6,029 bases of DNA from Treponema sp. UBA1226 (GTDB lineage: Bacteria > Spirochaetota > Spirochaetia > Treponematales > Treponemataceae). The stretch is taken from positions 1-6,029 of the forward strand of contig DBWY01000012.1 of the NCBI GenBank assembly GCA_002309195.1, in the 5' to 3' direction. Numbering within the stretch: the stretch's first letter is position 1; each line of letters opens with the position of its first letter. The notes beneath the pieces were generated by a model. The model was given only the letters and a program-made list of their open reading frames with translations, was not told the origin of the DNA and ran no database searches. Positions 1 through 5,013 of this stretch are shown one piece after another. The translations under genes were made by a program, and so were the position numbers.

Positions 1-58
1 CGATGCATCATAGCCGACAGCGGGTCGAGCCGGTTTGCGGTTTAACTCATTGTTATGT
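1..58 (+). repeat. attC-like recombination site, right half only (left half lies before the window)
   Basis: The first 78 bases align base for base in length with 4050-4127 of the complete site. Bases 1-26 match 4050-4075 with a single mismatch. The end has simple-site architecture: an inverted core GTTTAAC at 40-46, a 5-base spacer TCATT, and the crossover-type core GTTATGT at 52-58. In the integron model the strand exchange falls after the G at 52, so a new cassette begins at 53. The site is much more GC-rich than the flanking genes. The matching left half (CATAACAAAG...) must be upstream of base 1. Assignment as attC is from architecture and from comparison with the complete copy; no integrase is visible. 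Confidence 0.7.
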
Positions 59-78
59 GGACGCCCGCACTGGGGCGC
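59..78 (+). repeat. Conserved 20-bp cassette leader, small hairpin
   Basis: These 20 bases immediately follow the attC-like core and match 4108-4127 at 19 of 20 positions, although the downstream genes are unrelated. They can fold as CGCCC (62-66), loop GCACTG, GGGCG (73-77). The only difference in the other copy (C to T) keeps the stem as a T.G/U.G wobble pair. It may be an extension of the attC site or an RNA structure at the start of cassette transcripts. A competing fold GGGGC/GCCCC also exists across 72-85. Confidence 0.5.
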
Positions 79-97
79 TAGCCCCTGCATCACCTGC

Positions 98-382
98 CGA
101 AAATGGAAGGTAATACAACAAGATGATACAAATCTTTCTCTTATTGTAGGGCATAATGACGGGCATTCTGGAAGATATAATAACCTTCTTGATAAAAAAC
201 TTATAGATTTGAAGCAAGACTTAATATTTGAATATGGAGTTTATTATATGAAAAAGCCAACAGAAATATCAGATATAGTAAATTCAAGAATAACAAATAT
301 AATAAAAGAATTAAAAGAAGAAGTGGATGGAAAAGAAATATTAAATAATATTTCTTCATATGTAATCGATTTTATTGATTAA
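98..382 (+). pseudogene. Headless toxin-like C-terminal fragment
   Basis: The frame is open from base 14, but its first part is encoded by the attC site and leader. Protein-like sequence starts only near 98, so the original 5' end appears to have been lost at the cassette boundary. The remaining roughly 94 residues include GHNDGHSGRYNNLLDKKLID, with spaced histidines followed by Tyr-Asn and an amphipathic helix. This His-x3-His-x2-Tyr-Asn pattern is reminiscent of the C-terminal part of AHH/HNH-type nuclease toxins, but that is a weak resemblance seen by eye. It is followed 12 bases later by an immunity-type gene, the usual toxin-immunity order. An alternative is a short real protein of 44 aa starting at ATG 248, which has a GGAG 8 bases upstream. 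A TTG start at 35 inside attC is possible but unlikely to be native. Confidence 0.4.
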
Positions 383-394
383 AAGGATATAGTA

Positions 395-1012
395 ATGAAA
401 ATTTATAAAATTATAAGAGATTTAGATAACACAACTGATTATGCAGAATTTCAGATTTCTAGTGATAGTTCTTGGGCAGGCAGCTTATTATTTATGAATA
501 AAAATGAACATAAATATGAATTACCCATATCCTATGTTACAATGAATAAAAATAGACCTACTGATTATCCCTATTCATATAATAATATTGTTTCTGAACA
601 ATTTATGGACGTTATAAAACAAATGAACACTTCTTATGAAGCTCTTGATAGTGTTGTTTTTTATGGTGGTAAAAATCTAAAAAGTTATTGTTTACAAAGT
701 GGAAATCCTGATGGAAGAATTTGGGGGATGTTTTACACGGTTATTTTCCCAGAATTTGAATTATTCAATTGGGATAAATCAATTTTTGTTGAAAAAAACA
801 GTAAAGTAAGTGGAAAAAGAATAGTCACTAATTTACAAAAATTGGTGTTAGATCATAATCAATTAAATAAACAAATAAAAAATTTGCAAAATAATAATTT
901 TTTTGTATTATCTGAAAAACCGATAGATGTATTATGTACTGAAAAAGCTAAACAAGCTATAGAAGATGCTGGTCTTACAGGAATTGCCTTTGAAGAAGTT
1001 CCAGTAGAATAA
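395..1012 (+). CDS. Imm11/MXAN_0049-like immunity protein
   Basis: This is a 205-aa cytoplasmic protein with no signal peptide or membrane segment. The ATG at 395 has AAGGA at 383-387, 7 bases upstream. The C-terminal third, roughly residues 170-203, reads FFVLSEKPIDVLCTEKAKQA and continues to an AGLTGIAFEEV ending. This ending, a helix and then a Gly-(hydrophobic)-x-Phe strand, is typical of the Imm11 (DUF1629, MXAN_0049) superfamily of predicted polymorphic-toxin immunity proteins. The middle, around FPEFELFNWDKSIF, also fits that family. Such proteins are thought to bind and neutralise a partner toxin in the cytoplasm. It follows a headless toxin-like fragment by 12 bases and precedes an Imm74 gene by 26 bases, so an operon is likely. 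Family assignment is by eye; the cognate toxin is unknown. Confidence 0.6.
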   Translation: MKIYKIIRDLDNTTDYAEFQISSDSSWAGSLLFMNKNEHKYELPISYVTMNKNRPTDYPYSYNNIVSEQFMDVIKQMNTSYEALDSVVFYGGKNLKSYCLQSGNPDGRIWGMFYTVIFPEFELFNWDKSIFVEKNSKVSGKRIVTNLQKLVLDHNQLNKQIKNLQNNNFFVLSEKPIDVLCTEKAKQAIEDAGLTGIAFEEVPVE

Positions 1013-1038
1013 TATTATCAAAAAAATAAGGAAGAATT

Positions 1039-1266
1039 ATGACAAAAATAACCGGAACCAACACATACATAGACGTAGAAATAGACGGTAGAACGGCAAG
1101 AATCGCAGGCGAAATGATAGTTGGCGGTTTTGTCTGTTATAAAAGCTCAATGAAAAACTGGCTTATTCCTGAAAACGAGCCACTAACTGAAGATGACAAA
1201 AAAGAGATTATCCAAAAAGTAACCGATAAGACTGCAGGTTCGCATATGGTAATAACTTTTGAATAA
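1039..1266 (+). CDS. Imm74-type immunity protein (copy 1, stand-alone)
   Basis: This 75-aa cytoplasmic protein has a strong site AAGGAAG at 1028-1034 before the ATG at 1039. It is a small alpha+beta domain: beta strands over residues 1-35, including the A-G-E-M segment at 23-26 and the GGF at 29-31, a conserved Trp41-x-x-Pro44, and a C-terminal helix and strand. I recognise the pattern as Imm74, a predicted immunity family of polymorphic toxin systems. Two more copies of the sequence lie at 2062 and 2765. Copy 1 and the N-terminal domain of copy 3 agree at 70 of 75 residues (differences at 15, 27, 39, 63 and 75). Copy 1 stops exactly where copy 3 continues into its linker, so it represents the free-standing domain. 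Confidence 0.7.
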   Translation: MTKITGTNTYIDVEIDGRTARIAGEMIVGGFVCYKSSMKNWLIPENEPLTEDDKKEIIQKVTDKTAGSHMVITFE

Positions 1267-1276
1267 AGAATGATAG

Positions 1277-1429
1277 ATATGAAGCGAAGCGCGCAAAGGA
1301 TTGTAGCAGCGCCGAAGGCGGCCACCGCAGGCGAAAGAACGAAGTGAATGAGTGCGGAGGCTGGAGCGCGGTTAGCGCGGAACTGCGGAATGCCTGGTTT
1401 TTGCGCCAGCAAAAATGCGCCCATTATAG
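1277..1429. repeat. GC-rich multi-hairpin intergenic element (REP/ncRNA-like)
   Basis: About 150 bases of markedly GC-rich, non-coding-looking sequence sit between AT-rich genes. It holds a string of short hairpins: GCGAAGC at 1284-1290 (a sequence known to form an extremely stable DNA mini-hairpin), GCC-GAA-GGC at 1311-1319, GCGC-GGTTA-GCGC at 1366-1378, and a perfect 7-bp stem TTTTTGC (1398-1404) / GCAAAAA (1409-1415) with loop GCCA. Repeated CGAA/GTGAATGAG-type motifs lie between them. It resembles dispersed palindromic elements of bacterial intergenic regions. Only one copy is in the window, so its repetitive nature is inferred. A minus-strand ORF over it is low complexity and not credible. 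Confidence 0.5.
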
Positions 1430-1591
1430 AGTCTGATTGCTGAAAATATTGAAAAACTACAAAAAGGAGAAATTCCAAGAGAAAGACTTGATTCTTATGA
1501 TATGTTGCCTGATATTGATTTTTATAAGAAAATAACTGAAGAATATGATGTTATTTTGAGATTTACAGAGGAACTAAAATGTTTGAAATGA
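1430..1591 (+). pseudogene. Headless 3' gene remnant, 53 codons
   Basis: The frame runs from just after a TAG at 1427-1429 (at the 3' edge of the GC-rich element) to TGA at 1589-1591. It reads SLIAENIEKLQKGEIPRERL and ends in RFTEELKCLK. The composition is charged, helical and protein-like, but there is no credible start: no ATG before residue 24 and no ribosome binding site. Its 3' end overlaps the next gene's start by 13 bases, as expected for the last part of an upstream operon partner. The most economical reading is that the 5' part was replaced when the GC-rich element arrived or a deletion occurred. I do not recognise the family. Confidence 0.5.
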
Positions 1592-2046
1592 ATGAAAAAA
1601 TAAAAAAAGCTCTAACTGAAATGAATTTTGTCAGGAGATACGAGGAACTTTCTAAGAATTTCAATGATGCAAGGACTCCTATAAATGAACGTTTGGAGTA
1701 TATTGACGGTGAAGAAATTATGGAAATGATACAGAAATGTGGCTATTATCCAGTATTTGATAAAAAAGAAAAGTTTTATAAAATAAAAGAAGAAGAAGAA
1801 GTTTCAGATTATGTTTTTGGATTTCATATAATATTAACATATGGAATGGTAGATTTAGTTTGGGTTGTTAAAAAAGAAGGTAAATTAATTTTAGGCTTAC
1901 CATGGGGCGAATATTCCAGGTTATTGATTGATAAAAATTATAGAATACAAAAGCCAGTCTTTGGAACATATGACGATGTTGAAAAAATTTTGGAAATTGC
2001 ATTCAAAATGTATGAAGATTTTAAGAAAGAAATTTTAAACTGTTAA
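1579..2046 (+). CDS. Unrecognised 155-aa protein, presumed immunity protein
   Basis: I cannot assign a family. The protein is soluble and acidic, without signal peptide. It has an N-terminal helical region (residues 1-60), a central predicted beta region including FGFHIILTYGMVDLVWVVKK and LGLPWGEYSRLLI, and a C-terminal helix ending YEDFKKEILNC. The start at 1579 is preferred over the Met at 1588 because AGAGGA lies 6 bases before it (1567-1572). The start overlaps the end of a headless remnant by 13 bases, which suggests the two once formed an operon. It is followed 15 bases later by a truncated Imm74 copy. The role as a toxin-neutralising protein is inferred only from small size, cytoplasmic nature and the surrounding immunity genes. 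Confidence 0.65.
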   Translation: MFEMNEKIKKALTEMNFVRRYEELSKNFNDARTPINERLEYIDGEEIMEMIQKCGYYPVFDKKEKFYKIKEEEEVSDYVFGFHIILTYGMVDLVWVVKKEGKLILGLPWGEYSRLLIDKNYRIQKPVFGTYDDVEKILEIAFKMYEDFKKEILNC

Positions 2047-2061
2047 AGGTATTTCATATAT

Positions 2062-2139
2062 ATGACAAAAATTACAGGAACAAACACATACATAGACGTA
2101 GAACTTGACGGTAGAACAGCAAGAATCGCAGGTGAAATG
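2062..2139 (+). repeat. 78-bp direct repeat, identical to 2765-2842
   Basis: The first 26 codons of Imm74 copy 2 are base-for-base identical to those of copy 3 at 2765-2842. Third positions are also identical, which points to recent duplication or gene conversion rather than selection on protein sequence. Copy 1 (1039-1116) is related but differs at several synonymous positions. The repeats are 703 bp apart and in the same orientation, so recombination between them could delete or amplify the gene at 2219-2761. Confidence 0.85.
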
Positions 2140-2208
2140 ATAGTCGGCGGTTTTGTCTACTTCAAAAGTTTAATGATTTTTTTGTTGGGCAAAAAATCGC
2201 GTAGTTAG
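2062..2208 (+). pseudogene. Truncated Imm74 copy (copy 2)
   Basis: The frame has 48 codons from ATG 2062 to TAG 2206-2208. The first 38 residues follow the Imm74 domain. After that the sequence switches to an unrelated tail, IFLLGKKSRS, so the conserved Trp-x-x-Pro segment, helix and last strand are missing. Bases 2062-2139 are identical to 2765-2842 of copy 3. The following stretch (ATAGTCGGCGGTTTTGTCTA) is closer to copy 1, so the fragment looks mosaic. The truncated end supplies the ribosome binding site of the next gene: AGGAG at 2207-2211 overlaps the stop codon. It is probably non-functional as an immunity protein but may survive as a translated leader or a recombination scar. Confidence 0.75.
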
Positions 2209-2218
2209 GAGAAAAATT

Positions 2219-2761
2219 GTGAGGATTTATTTATTAGATAAAGATGTTGATAATTATAGAAGCTGTTTTATAAAGGATACTTCATTAGATAAAAAACAAC
2301 TTCGTGGATTTAATAAAGGAGAAGTGATTAATCTTGATGACAATACAATAGACTTTTGTTTTGATCAAGAACATGACTGTCCAATTGGAAATGTATTTCA
2401 CTGCTGGGATATGAAAGGTTTTCTGGTAGATGATTATTTCTATAATCTCTTTTCTAAAATGAATAATTCAAATATTCAATTTATAAATTTTAGTAATAAT
2501 TTTTATTTATTTAATAATCTTAATGTTGTTAACGCACTAGATAAAACCAAAACGGAATTTGAAATAATTCAAGATATTATTGTAGGTGTTAAAAAACATG
2601 TATTTCTAAATCAGCAATATCCTTTTATATTTCAAATCAACTTACCAACAGGTTTTGTAATACGAGATTATTATGTAACAGATGAATTTAAGAAATTTAT
2701 TATTGACAATAACATAAAAGGTTTTCTATTCAAAGAAATCTGGGACAGTGAAAAGGATTAA
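2219..2761 (+). CDS. Imm11/Imm43-like immunity protein
   Basis: This 180-aa cytoplasmic protein starts at GTG 2219, chosen because AGGAG at 2207-2211 lies 7 bases upstream and the protein opens with an MRIYLL strand. The C-terminus, YYVTDEFKKFIIDNNIKGFL then FKEIWDSE, has the helix followed by Gly-Phe-x-Phe-x-x-(I/V)-W seen in Imm11/Imm43-type predicted immunity proteins. The same layout occurs in the 395-1012 protein, but the sequences are otherwise divergent, so the two probably neutralise different toxins. It sits 3 bases before the Imm74-NTF2 fusion gene, whose binding site (AAGGA at 2753-2757) lies inside this gene's last codons; the two are almost certainly cotranscribed. The exact family among Imm11, Imm43 and relatives is uncertain. 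Confidence 0.55.
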   Translation: MRIYLLDKDVDNYRSCFIKDTSLDKKQLRGFNKGEVINLDDNTIDFCFDQEHDCPIGNVFHCWDMKGFLVDDYFYNLFSKMNNSNIQFINFSNNFYLFNNLNVVNALDKTKTEFEIIQDIIVGVKKHVFLNQQYPFIFQINLPTGFVIRDYYVTDEFKKFIIDNNIKGFLFKEIWDSEKD

Positions 2762-2764
2762 TAT

Positions 2765-3508
2765 ATGACAAAAATTACAGGAACAAACACATACATAGAC
2801 GTAGAACTTGACGGTAGAACAGCAAGAATCGCAGGTGAAATGCTAGTAGGTGGCTTTGTCTGCTATAAGAGTTCAATGAATAACTGGCTTATTCCAGAAA
2901 ACGAGCCATTAACTGAAGATGACAAAAAAGAGATTATCCAAAAAGTAACCGAAAAAACAGCTGGTTCACACATGGTAATTACTTTTGATGAAAACGAAAC
3001 AGTTGAAAGAGACTCTAATGAAAATCAGGCTCCAGAGGAAAAAGAACTTTCTATAGAGCCAAGAGAAACTGACGAAAAGTTTTTTTCTTTTATGAAGCCG
3101 ATCGTGAATGAGCTTGTCGCTTTGTTGAAGAAGCTGAATGAAATGATTGAAGTTCAATTCGAAAAAGACATTGAAAGTGATAGATGCGACAGAGATTCGT
3201 TTGATGAATTCTGCAAAAATTACAGGGAAGCAATCAGTCCTTTTTGTACGGAAGCTTTCCTTAGAAAGTGGCACAGAAACAGTGTTGAAAAACCAGGAGA
3301 TTATTATATTCTGAATGAAAATGCAGTAATCTATTTTACTATGAAGAGCGAAACAAAGGCCCTTGTTTTTATTGAGCCAGCTTCAGAAGGAGTCGGTAGA
3401 AATTGCTATAAATTTGAACTTAAAAACGAAAACGGAAAATATCTGATTGATAAAATGTTCTATTATTTTAAGAGTGAAAATATTTTCCACAGAATGCACT
3501 GGCTGTAA
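2765..3508 (+). CDS. Two-domain immunity protein: Imm74 fused to NTF2-fold immunity domain
   Basis: This is a 247-aa cytoplasmic protein. Residues 1-75 are the Imm74 domain (70 of 75 identical to the stand-alone copy 1, with Trp41 and Pro44 kept). Residues 76-105 form a highly charged, Glu/Asp/Asn-rich linker. Residues 106-247 match the layout of the NTF2-fold immunity family: an N-terminal helix (FMKPIVNELVALLKKLNEM), a Cys/Phe-rich helix (DSFDEFCKNYREAISPFCTE), then strands with YYILNENAVIYFTMKSETKA, a FELKNENGKYLID strand pair and a final Tyr/Phe-rich strand. Both halves are predicted antitoxin domains of polymorphic toxin systems, so this should be a poly-immunity protein that binds two different toxins. 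The fusion extends copy 3 exactly beyond the stop position of copy 1. Which toxins it counters cannot be told here. Confidence 0.7.
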   Translation: MTKITGTNTYIDVELDGRTARIAGEMLVGGFVCYKSSMNNWLIPENEPLTEDDKKEIIQKVTEKTAGSHMVITFDENETVERDSNENQAPEEKELSIEPRETDEKFFSFMKPIVNELVALLKKLNEMIEVQFEKDIESDRCDRDSFDEFCKNYREAISPFCTEAFLRKWHRNSVEKPGDYYILNENAVIYFTMKSETKALVFIEPASEGVGRNCYKFELKNENGKYLIDKMFYYFKSENIFHRMHWL

Positions 3509-3529
3509 AAGGAGAGAAAAAAGATAGAA

Positions 3530-3985
3530 ATGAAAAATATTATTTATCAGCAGCATTAAATCAATTGACAGAATGGAATCAAATGAAGTCAGATAACTAT
3601 TTATCTTTTGAAAAAAGGAATCTTGTTAATAAAGAATCGCTTGAAAAAAATCAAAAAATTCTACTCCAATTCAGAAAGGCAAAATCCTTAAAAGATATGA
3701 AAATTATATTTAATGAACTGTATCCATACTATTATTACAATCAAGAAGCATATTCTATCTTTTTAGATTGTTATGAAACTTGTATTAATATTTTTTTTTG
3801 AAGAATTCTATGAAAGAGAAATAAAAAATGTAAGAGCTTTCGTTGACTCATGTTTTCAAGAGTTTTACGAACAAATTAATAATAAATTTTGTTTACCAAG
3901 ATTGAAACAAAGAACAAATAGTGTAATACTTTTCCTTATAAAGTATTTTAAGGAATTTATAAAAATAAAAGGAAATAAAGCATAA
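3530..3985 (+). pseudogene. Gene broken by two homopolymer frameshifts (unrecognised protein, about 151 aa if repaired)
   Basis: An AAGGAG at 3509-3514 precedes ATG 3530, but that frame ends after 8 codons. Adding one A to the A5 run after the ATG would give MKKYYLSAALNQLTEW and join the long frame that ends at TGA 3799-3801. Just before that stop is a run of nine T (3791-3799). Removing one T would continue into the frame ending at TAA 3983-3985 (FEEFYEREIKNVRAF ... KGNKA). The start and end frames are the same and only the middle is shifted, so the two changes compensate in sign. The rebuilt protein is helical, rich in Lys, Tyr, Asn and Phe, and lacks a signal peptide. I do not recognise it. 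It may be a decayed immunity gene, a phase-variable gene, or intact with sequencing errors. Its stop codon lies within the attC core. Confidence 0.6.
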
Positions 3986-4107
3986 CAAAGGTTATGCTGC
4001 TTCGGTCGTTTGCATTTGAGGAAATTATTATCTAGTGCACTTGCGCGCACGATGCATCAAAGCCGACAGCGGGTCAGGCCGCGCCACCGTTTAAGCATTT
4101 GTTATGT
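3980..4107 (+). repeat. Complete attC-like integron recombination site (128 bp)
   Basis: The site opens with core GCATAAC (3980-3986), spacer AAAG, and the exact inverted core GTTATGC (3991-3997). It closes with GTTTAAG (4089-4095), spacer CATTT, and GTTATGT (4101-4107). The outer ends pair over 9 bp: CATAACAAA at 3981-3989 with TTTGTTATG at 4098-4106. The inner arms GCTGCTTCGGTCGTTTGCAT (3996-4015) and ATGCATCAAAGCCGACAGC (4052-4070) pair imperfectly with bulges. The apical part holds an AT-rich stretch and a small GTGC/GCAC hairpin at 4035-4050. Bulged long-hairpin structure with these cores is the hallmark of attC sites, recognised as folded single strands by IntI-type integrases. It ends the immunity island and begins a new cassette after G4101. 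Confidence 0.8.
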
Positions 4108-4127
4108 GGACGTCCGCACTGGGGCGC
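4108..4127 (+). repeat. Conserved cassette leader hairpin, second copy
   Basis: This copy matches 59-78 at 19 of 20 bases. The stem CGTCC (4111-4115) / GGGCG (4122-4126) keeps pairing through a wobble. The downstream GAGG at 4128-4131, directly next to this element, is the likely ribosome binding site of the gene at 4142, so the leader structure could influence translation of the first gene of the cassette. Confidence 0.5.
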
Positions 4128-4141
4128 GAGGTTTAATAAGT

Positions 4142-4627
4142 ATGAAAAAATCAATTATATTATTGTTATTGGTATTAATTTATTTTCCATGTTTTTCGCA
4201 AGTAATTAATGAGTGTCATTTTCCAGAAGATAATGACATTGATAAACAGTATGAATTAGAAAATCAGAATTGGACTAGTAATTATGAATGGCAAATGGTT
4301 CTTAAAAAATATAAAGAAACTTGGAAAACACAAATGTATCTGGAAATGGAAAGACTAATTTCTATTATTCCTGAATCTGAAAATGAAATTAGAGAAAATC
4401 AAAAAAAATGGGAAGAATCTTTAGAACTTAGTTACAAACTGGTTGTTGATAATGTAGATTTAAATAAAGTTGGAAGAGAAGATTATATTGGTGGTTTTTC
4501 AAATGGTGAATTGATTCAATTTCGGGAACGAGCTAAATATTATTTGTGTCTTTACTACACTATAAAAGATCAAAGATCAAAGGATATATGGTATACCGAT
4601 ATTCATAAAACGGAGTTGGCAAAATAA
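4142..4627 (+). CDS. Exported small protein, LprI (DUF1311)-like
   Basis: This 161-aa protein starts at ATG 4142, with GAGG at 4128-4131 ten bases upstream. The frame is open further upstream, but that part is attC sequence. Residues 1-19 are a signal peptide (Lys-Lys, Leu-rich core, likely cleavage after FPCFS before Gln20). The Cys at 17 lacks a proper lipobox. The mature part is helical and charged. It has a pattern like the lysozyme-inhibitor LprI N-terminal/DUF1311 family: a KKYKETWKTQMYLEMERLIS helix, then ENQKKWEESL and a C-terminal RERAKYYLCLYY helix. The family assignment is tentative, and the usual paired cysteines are not evident. Family members act in the periplasm against host or rival lysozyme. 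It is the first gene of its cassette and is followed by a strong terminator. Confidence 0.6.
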   Translation: MKKSIILLLLVLIYFPCFSQVINECHFPEDNDIDKQYELENQNWTSNYEWQMVLKKYKETWKTQMYLEMERLISIIPESENEIRENQKKWEESLELSYKLVVDNVDLNKVGREDYIGGFSNGELIQFRERAKYYLCLYYTIKDQRSKDIWYTDIHKTELAK

Positions 4628-4656
4628 AGGAAAAAAAATTAAATGTAGTTATCGAC

Positions 4657-4701
4657 GGCGGGTCTATTCGCAACGAAGTTTCCAGCGAGCCCGCCTTTTT
4701 T
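4657..4701 (+). terminator. Rho-independent terminator
   Basis: A GC-rich stem GGCGGG (4657-4662) pairs with CCCGCC (4690-4695), with an inner TCGC/GCGA pairing, and is followed at once by six T (4696-4701). It lies 29 bases after the stop of the exported LprI-like gene. It separates that gene from the toxin-antitoxin pair. Confidence 0.8.
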
Positions 4702-4702
4702 A

Positions 4703-4732
4703 TAGACAAAACAATATAGGTCGTGGTAAAAT
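4703..4732 (+). promoter_or_regulatory. Promoter of the antitoxin-toxin operon, possible operator
   Basis: A -35-like TAGACA (4703-4708) and a -10-like TAAAAT (4727-4732) are 18 bases apart, directly after the terminator and 20 bases before the antitoxin start. A GTGG (4723-4726) / CCAC (4737-4740) inverted repeat brackets the -10 box. Phd/YefM-type antitoxins commonly autorepress at palindromes in this position, so it may be the operator, though the arms are only 4 bp. An AAGGA at 4744-4748 precedes the ATG. Confidence 0.55.
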
Positions 4733-4752
4733 AATCCCACAAGAAGGATTAA

Positions 4753-5013
4753 ATGCCACGAATTGTTCCGATAAGGGATTTGAAGAATACAACAGCAATT
4801 TCAACTCTCTGCCATGAAGATGAAGAACCTATTTTTGTCACAAAAAATGGTTATGGTGACATGGTACTTATGAGTATGGAAACATATGAAAAAAGCCTTT
4901 TTCTAGCAAATATATACGGAAAACTTGAAGAAGCTAAAGAAGATATGAGAAACGGCAGATATTCTTCTGTTGAAGATGCAATTTCCAGAATTAGAGAAAA
5001 ACATGGCTTATAA
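4753..5013 (+). CDS. Phd/YefM-family antitoxin
   Basis: This 86-aa protein has the classic type II antitoxin layout. The N-terminal domain MPRIVPIRDLKNTTAISTLC, with the R-D-L-(K/R) motif, leads into EEPIFVTKNGYGDMVLMSME; the P-(I/V)-x-(I/V)-T-(K/R)-N-G-x-G segment is characteristic of the DNA-binding, dimerising Phd/YefM fold. The C-terminal half (YEKSLFLANIYGKLEEAKED onward) is the helical toxin-neutralising tail ending near ISRIREKHGL. It has its own promoter and AAGGA site. The last 11 bases overlap the start of the toxin gene, indicating translational coupling. The frame is intact, whereas the partner is not. Such pairs are frequent in large integron arrays, where they are thought to stabilise the array. 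Confidence 0.9.
   Translation: MPRIVPIRDLKNTTAISTLCHEDEEPIFVTKNGYGDMVLMSMETYEKSLFLANIYGKLEEAKEDMRNGRYSSVEDAISRIREKHGL

Noticed and set aside
1398..1415. TTTTTGC/GCAAAAA stem as a terminator for Imm74 copy 1
   Set aside because: The T-run precedes the stem on the + strand and the stem is not followed by a T-tract, so it does not look like a rho-independent terminator for the upstream gene.
1137..1478. Minus-strand open frame of 113 codons
   Set aside because: It runs antisense to Imm74 copy 1 and across the GC-rich hairpin element and remnant. The composition is Ala/Ser/Phe-biased and there is no ribosome binding site, so it is a shadow frame.
2966..3274. Minus-strand open frame of 102 codons
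   Set aside because: It is antisense to the linker and NTF2-fold part of a well-supported gene and shows no recognisable protein features.
4010..4141. N-terminal extension of the LprI-like gene into the attC site
   Set aside because: The extra 44 codons are attC and leader sequence. The ATG at 4142 begins a textbook signal peptide with a usable ribosome binding site.
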